64,000 nt of DNA. It comes from Hydra vulgaris. Its lineage: Eukaryota > Cnidaria > Hydrozoa > Anthoathecata > Hydridae. Positions within the stretch are counted from its first letter, which is position 1. Every line of letters starts with the position of its first letter. The stretch lies in NCBI RefSeq assembly GCF_038396675.1, contig NC_088926.1, positions 34,403,001 through 34,467,000 of the forward strand, in the 5' to 3' direction. The position numbers were made by a program, and so were the translations under genes. Positions 41,220 to 64,000 of the stretch are shown piece after piece. Under the pieces are notes generated by a model that had not been told where the DNA came from, made no database searches, and saw only the letters and a program-made list of their open reading frames with translations.

Positions 41220-43630
41220 ATATTCGACTTTTTAATTTAATTAGCAGTTAACATTTTTTTTTTAGTTTACTATTTAGTTAATAATTACTTTTTCAATCGT
41301 TATCAGAGCCGACGGTGTCGTTAGCCCTTGTTATTTTACTGTTAATTAGTAACATTAATTCAGTTAAATTGTTTTAATTTTCAAAATGAATTTGCACCAC
41401 TTTATGACTTAATAAAAACATATCCAAACTGAAACTACTTTTAAAAGATGTAAAATTAGAGGTAGCGGTATATATGTGTGACAACCACTAGCGGTCGAAC
41501 TTTGTCATCTTCATGGCTCATAGTTAGGCATTCGTGAGAATTTATTAGAAATATTTTGATAAACGAAAACCTGTGTTTTAACAATTATATTATTATCAAT
41601 AGTTGATTTTTAATAAATTCCATTTCTTGTGATTACATTTAATTTTAAAACATCTTTACTTGCAACAAGGCTGCAAGCATATTAGAGTTGGAAGTTATTG
41701 GAAGAGAAAAGATGAAGTTTATAAAGAAAGATAATGATTAGCATAAGACTTAAAAGATTGAAAAATTATATGAATCAGGAAAACAAAATTAAGGGAGCAA
41801 ATTCCAAAGAACTGATGTTTTACGAAAAAAAGTTAGACATAAAAAGAACTTTATCTTTCTTTCTTTTTTTTTACCAAGTTATGCTTTCTTTTTAAATAAA
41901 AATCAATTTAAAAAAAAAAATGCAATTAACCATGAAATCTTCTTTTTGAACAAAAATTAATAAAGTAAATAAAAATTGCGATACAGATTACTTATCGCGT
42001 TTTTCAAACTCAAAAAAGTATTTTGAACTATGTAAGTGTTTGACTGATTAAATGCAAATTTTATAACTGTGAATGTGAAAAAAAACTTGACTTAATGAGA
42101 ATCTGCATAAGTTTGAGCCGGAAAATTGTGCTCAAAGAATATACCAACCCAGGCATAATTGGGAATATACAAACCTGCTGTGGGCAAAGTAATTGAAAAT
42201 ATTTGATTAAGTGTTAAGAGAAAAGAAAACAACCTTATTACAAACTTGTAATAATGCTTACAAACGTGGCCAAACAGGGTGGGCATGATCGAAGATATAA
42301 TTGATTAAAGTGGTGGTAATTATTAAAGAAATTAAAGAAAAGAAAAAAGAAAAATATTAGCCGACCTTTTGTACACTTGTCACAGTTCAATAATCATAAA
42401 ATATAAATATTATTACTTATTTACTGTTTTTCTTACAAAAAATATTTTTTTTAGAATCGCAATAATAATATACTTATTGCGATTCTAAAAAAAATCTTTT
42501 GATTCAATTTCACATCAAACAAAAAACTGAGAATACTTGCGTAAAAAAGCAGAACAATATCAAACTAAATAACTTTTTTTGCTTGCAGCTTTTAAAAAAA
42601 CATAATATTTAATAAAGACCATATAAATTAATAACAAGATTAAACATGCCCACACTTCATCTTCTTCTGCTTTCAAATATAAATAGCTTAATTCTAAATA
42701 TAAATCACTATAAATTTTTTGGATACAGAATAGTCTTACATTCGCCTTCAGTTGCTTCTGCCTCCCAATTATTGATTGCCGCCTAAATTTTTTTTGGAAG
42801 CACAATGTTTTGGAAGCGAAAAGAGAAGAGCGAAAATTGAAATATTATAAAAGCCTTCTCAATTGAATGCGCCATCAATTGAGACGCTGAAGGCTTTTAT
42901 AGCCGTTGTTAGAATACACTTTGGGGCAAGTTGGTTGTGGGCTACTGACAGTAATCCTGACTCTCAATTAACGGCAACCATCAAACAGTAGAAAAATTTT
43001 TTATCTGACACAATTAGAAGAGAAATTAGATTCAAATATTAAAAAATTGGTATGAAAATTGTGTGATTTATTGCCAAACAATAACAACTTTAAATTATGA
43101 ATTTTCAAAACAACATGAAAAGTGGTGACGTGCCTGTTAGATTAATTACAACTATTGCTATGAGGGTGGAGGGGGAGGGGTATGAAAACATTGTAGGGGT
43201 CTAATAATACACTTAAAATTTATTTGATCATTAATTGATCCACAATTAGTTTAAGTCCTTTACCGACCAAAACTTCTAGCACTATGTCATTATGGCCACT
43301 TGGCTGCAGTCTGTACATTGCCAAGCAATTTATATTGTGTAGCAGAGTCTAATTGCAAATACTAATTCCTGGCAACCCACTAATGGTCTGCATTTCTTTT
43401 TTGCGGCAAAAGTTTGGCACCTTTATCAATTTTATTTTTATAAATCCAAATAGTAAAGGATGACTCTCATTATAAAATTTTGTTGAACAAATTTAATCTT
43501 TTCGTTGAATTCAAACTAATATACCATAAACATTATTCAATGCTTTTTTATATCCGAAGATATTGTAAGCTTAGCGTCGGAATAGCAACAAATAGTCATA
43601 AATTCTAATCCAAAGTAGCGTCCGTTATTG
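41220..43630. other. Intergenic, no gene seen
   Basis: AT-rich. Hairpins at 42445-42488 (TTAGAATCGCAATA and complement) and about 42850-42902 (AAAGCCTTC...GAAGGCTTT). A G-rich patch near 43160-43195. Confidence 0.4.
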
Positions 43631-43639
43631 AGCAACATT

Positions 43640-43765
43640 TTTGCATACCGAAGTCTTACTCAAGCGTTGAGTTAGCGGTAACTGGATTTAAACTCGTATC
43701 GCACAACAGTCCGGGTTTTAACAATTCGTTTGACGCCCTAACCAATTGAGTTATCTAGTTTACCC
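43640..43765 (-). mobile_element. tRNA-like retroposon head (family C)
   Basis: On the minus strand, TAGATAACTCAATTGGTTAG resembles an A box and GAGTTTAAATCCAGT a B box, in tRNA-like order, but arms and anticodon loop are not clean. Probably a SINE fragment. Confidence 0.45.
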
Positions 43766-44363
43766 AAAAAAAAATTACGGTTAGCGTCCTATTTCGGTGG
43801 GCGTGTATTGAATTGCATGTTAGCAATTCAATTCACAATTAAGGCTTTCCAAGTAAGTCATGAATGGTACTAAAATTGCAACTCATCATATACTAATATG
43901 TTAAATAGTTGCTCATTGGACAAACAAAACCGGCGAGCAACCACTCATTTACGAAAGTAACGCCAACATGCAATAACACTTTGTTGCCCAAACAAATTCG
44001 CTAAGAAAACTAATTTGTGCTGCTCGGGTAGCCTTTTCGAGACACCTTAATTTTTTTATTTTTTTCAATATTATTCCGCCAGAGGAAAATGTTTTTATTT
44101 ATTCCATCCTAATGCGTTTTGATCTTACTTCATTACACTTTTTTTATTAGATTTTTATTGATTTATTAAATTAACTTGTTTTGACTTTTGATGTTATTTT
44201 AGCATTGCTCAACTTTTTTGGAATTGTCTTTTAAAACGTTGGTCTTACAGTGCCAAATACCAAGCACTCGGTCAACTAAACACTTTGTAAGGTCTAATGT
44301 TTGGTACCGCATACCTAAAACACTTGATATACTTGACTTTTTTTATACTTTGGTATCAACATC

Positions 44364-44407
44364 CTCGCTCCCCACCACCACCACCAAAAATATCCGGATC
44401 CGTCACT
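44364..44407 (-). mobile_element. Transposon terminus fragment
   Basis: On the minus strand it reads CAGTGACGGATCCGGATATT followed by a (GGT)n G-rich run. This kind of end is common in animal hAT/MITE elements. The other end was not found. Confidence 0.4.
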
Positions 44408-44454
44408 GATATTGTTGAACTCATTTTAAAACGTTTATAAAATTAACTTAAAAA

Positions 44455-44890
44455 TTTTGTCTCTTGTTTTTGGTTTTTTTTTTCTTGTGATTGTTTTTTC
44501 CCTATCTTTTCAATCTTTTAACCGTGAAATAAAATGTGTTTTTCAAACTGAGACGAACTTTTTTTTCACTATTTTTTGATTGGTTTGTAATGATAAATCT
44601 TTTGATTTAAATGAAAAATACAAAAAAATTCAATGACACTTTAGTGTCTTAAAAATAAAAAGTGGGTAATGTCTGGTCTAGCTGGTAACAATTTTTTTAT
44701 CAAATTCTTTGTTCTTCCTTTTTATTTTATTTTAATCTTCTGAATCTTTTGATCTTAGCTACATGTGTTTTTCAAACTGAGAGCGAAATTTTTGGGCTGT
44801 CTTTTGATTGGTTTATAAGTATAAATCTTTTGATTTGAATGAAAAGATACAAAACTGAGATTTTCGTAAACACTGAATGTAAAATGGAGT
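44455..44890 (+). repeat. Tandem duplication upstream of the CDC14 start
   Basis: Two related units begin near 44535 and 44764, an offset of about 229 bases. Both contain TGTGTTTTTCAAACTGAGA, then TTGATTGGTTT, then ATAAATCTTTTGATTT. The second ends about 110 bases before the CDC14 ATG, so it may lie in the promoter or 5' UTR. Confidence 0.7.
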
Positions 44891-44975
44891 AATGCGCAGT
44901 TCTAAACAGATTTTTTTGATACAGGATTTTAAATAAAATTAATTTTTATATTTCTTACATTATATTTCTTATAAT

Positions 44976-62387
<17,412 letters not shown>

Positions 62388-62389
62388 GT

Positions 62390-63770
62390 TAGTTATATAT
62401 TTTTGAAAGTAATTTTGCCTGATAAAGTTCTGTATTACTTATTTAAATTATTTTTATTTTTATATATGCTCCAATTCTATTTTTTTAAATTATTTAGTGT
62501 TATAAATTTTTTTTGTTCACAAATCAAATTTACATGCGTGAGTCGGTCACCTCATGTTTGGTTAATGCCATTTGCAATTATTCATAGTCTGCATAATTTA
62601 TCTATACCACTATTTGACACAATTTTACTCTTTGGATTTTAAGTGTTATATCTTATTTCTTCACATCTAAAGACTGTGGAAAAATGACATTGAGCACAAA
62701 CTTTTATTTAATGACTACAGCATAAAGAACAAACTTTTATTCAATGACTACAGTATAAAGAATATTTATTTTTATTGAGACAACGACAAAAATTTTTTTA
62801 CATTTTTGTTCATTCTGTCTAATAAGAAACAATGTTGTATTGAATAGACAAGGATAGTAAAACAATCACTCAATAAGAAATAATGTCATATTGAATAGAC
62901 AATGACAATAAAACAATCGAAAACCTACAGAAATGAGTAGAATTTTTAGAACTGTGAGTATTGTAAATCACTTTTATGAAATAAGGGAACTATTTCATAA
63001 AAGTGTATACACATATACATAATGTAGTCCCTCATCATATTTTTTTTATGCAGTCCTTAATAATGACATTTAAAGTCCAATATATAAAATATTTATATTT
63101 GTATCAGGTTCAGGAATACTTTAGTTGTCTAAAAGTCTAGAAGTATGTAGTTTAAGAATATTCTAGAAGAATGCTCAGTATTCAATAATCGAAAACTTTC
63201 AAAAAAGTACAAATTTCAAAGTTTTACTGTCCCAGTTACAGAAACCTGACTTTACTTTGTAAAAAAATAGCTATTTTCTATTTGTTTTTGGTTAGGCAAG
63301 TTAGGAAAACACATTTTCAAACCAAGGACAAAAAAAAATGTTACATAGTGTTATCTGACTATTGACAAATTTTAGCTATCTATAATTAGTTGCAAAAATT
63401 TGCTATTGCTTGATTCTGTCCAATTGATTGAGTAATTATCAAAATGTTTATTATTATTATATATTAAAATAAACTATTAGCTGTTTAAAAAATATTTTTG
63501 AGTAACTATTTTATAAGAAAATTTATGTAAATGGTTTGTTCTGATTGGCTATAATTGGCCAGTGGTAATCAAAACTGAGTTTTCGATAAATTAAAAATAG
63601 TTTTAAATTAAATTTACTAAAAATGCTGTTTTTTTTTTTTTTTAAGTTTACATTTTTAAATATTTTATTATTATATGTAAAAAATGAAATATACGATTCC
63701 TAACCTCATCTAGCAGCTTTAAAACACCTACCCATCTCTTTATATACATACACAATCAAAGAAATTCTCT
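62390..63770. other. CDC14 intron 3 start, no further exon found
   Basis: AT-rich. Holds a 15-bp hairpin (62969-63005) and two short direct duplications: AAACTTTTATTYAATGACTA near 62697 and 62729, and TATTGAATAGACAA near 62835 and 62890. Confidence 0.5.
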
Positions 63771-63771
63771 T

Positions 63772-64000
63772 CAGGGCTGTCCAAAAGAGATCTCTCATGG
63801 AGGTGGGGGGGGGGTGGAGGTATTGTGTGTATTTTTTGCCAACTAGAGACACAGCACAAAAAAAAGGTGCTCGATATTTGACATTTGCCAAATATACTTC
63901 AAAAGTTGCTAACTGAAATGGTAAATGTACAAATGTGCCAACTTAAATGCATATATAACAGCTTCTTTTTTTTGGGGGGGGGGGGGATGGAACACCCCTA
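63772..64000. mobile_element. Second copy of the hAT-type MITE, cut by the window end
   Basis: Begins CAGGGCTGTCCAAAAGAGAT, then shares AATGTACAAATGTGCCAACT and CATATATAACAGCTTC with the copy at 26043-26270. The poly-G tracts are longer. The right end lies beyond the window. Confidence 0.85.

Overview
This is strongly AT-rich eukaryotic DNA (I estimate about three quarters A+T) with spliced genes, long TA, TG and CA microsatellites and dense transposon remains. Nothing in it is bacterial. The conserved proteins read as animal orthologues. The small gene content, AT bias and mix of CR1/Jockey-like LINEs, hAT, Tc1, pogo and piggyBac remains suggest a cnidarian, most likely Hydra. That species call is inference.

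Two conserved genes can be reconstructed exon by exon, although neither forms a long open frame. On the minus strand (10126-15396, perhaps to 16136) lies a CPEB1-type cytoplasmic polyadenylation element-binding protein. Seven exons with matching splice phases encode 542 residues: a low-complexity N-terminal half, two RRMs and the C-terminal zinc-binding domain. On the plus strand, starting at 44976, lies a CDC14-type phosphatase. Its first three exons (44976-45021, 55656-55746, 62312-62387) join in phase into one conserved N-terminus of 70 residues. The catalytic domain lies beyond the right edge. The two genes are divergent and about 29 kb apart.

Most of the rest is mobile-element remains. 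1-9 kb: tRNA-derived SINE copies, a LINE relict and a hAT element with its ends and target duplication still visible. 18-26.5 kb: a MITE, a TIR element carrying a 325-codon frame, a 652-codon LINE reverse transcriptase with a changed active site, and a pogo/psq-type transposase interrupted by a hAT-type MITE. 27-41 kb: three degraded hAT or LINE copies, small foldback MITEs and a piggyBac-like fragment. The cdc14 introns (45-62 kb) hold a MITE, a Tc1 element, SINEs, a 2.85 kb element with about 480 bp inverted repeats, several LINE fragments, and a 20-bp minisatellite split by a 508 bp insertion.

Recurrent oddities are many long, almost perfect short-loop hairpins, some at deletion junctions inside retroelements. 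No complete undescribed system is proven. The best candidates are the 2.85 kb long-TIR element and the TIR element at 19573-21382.
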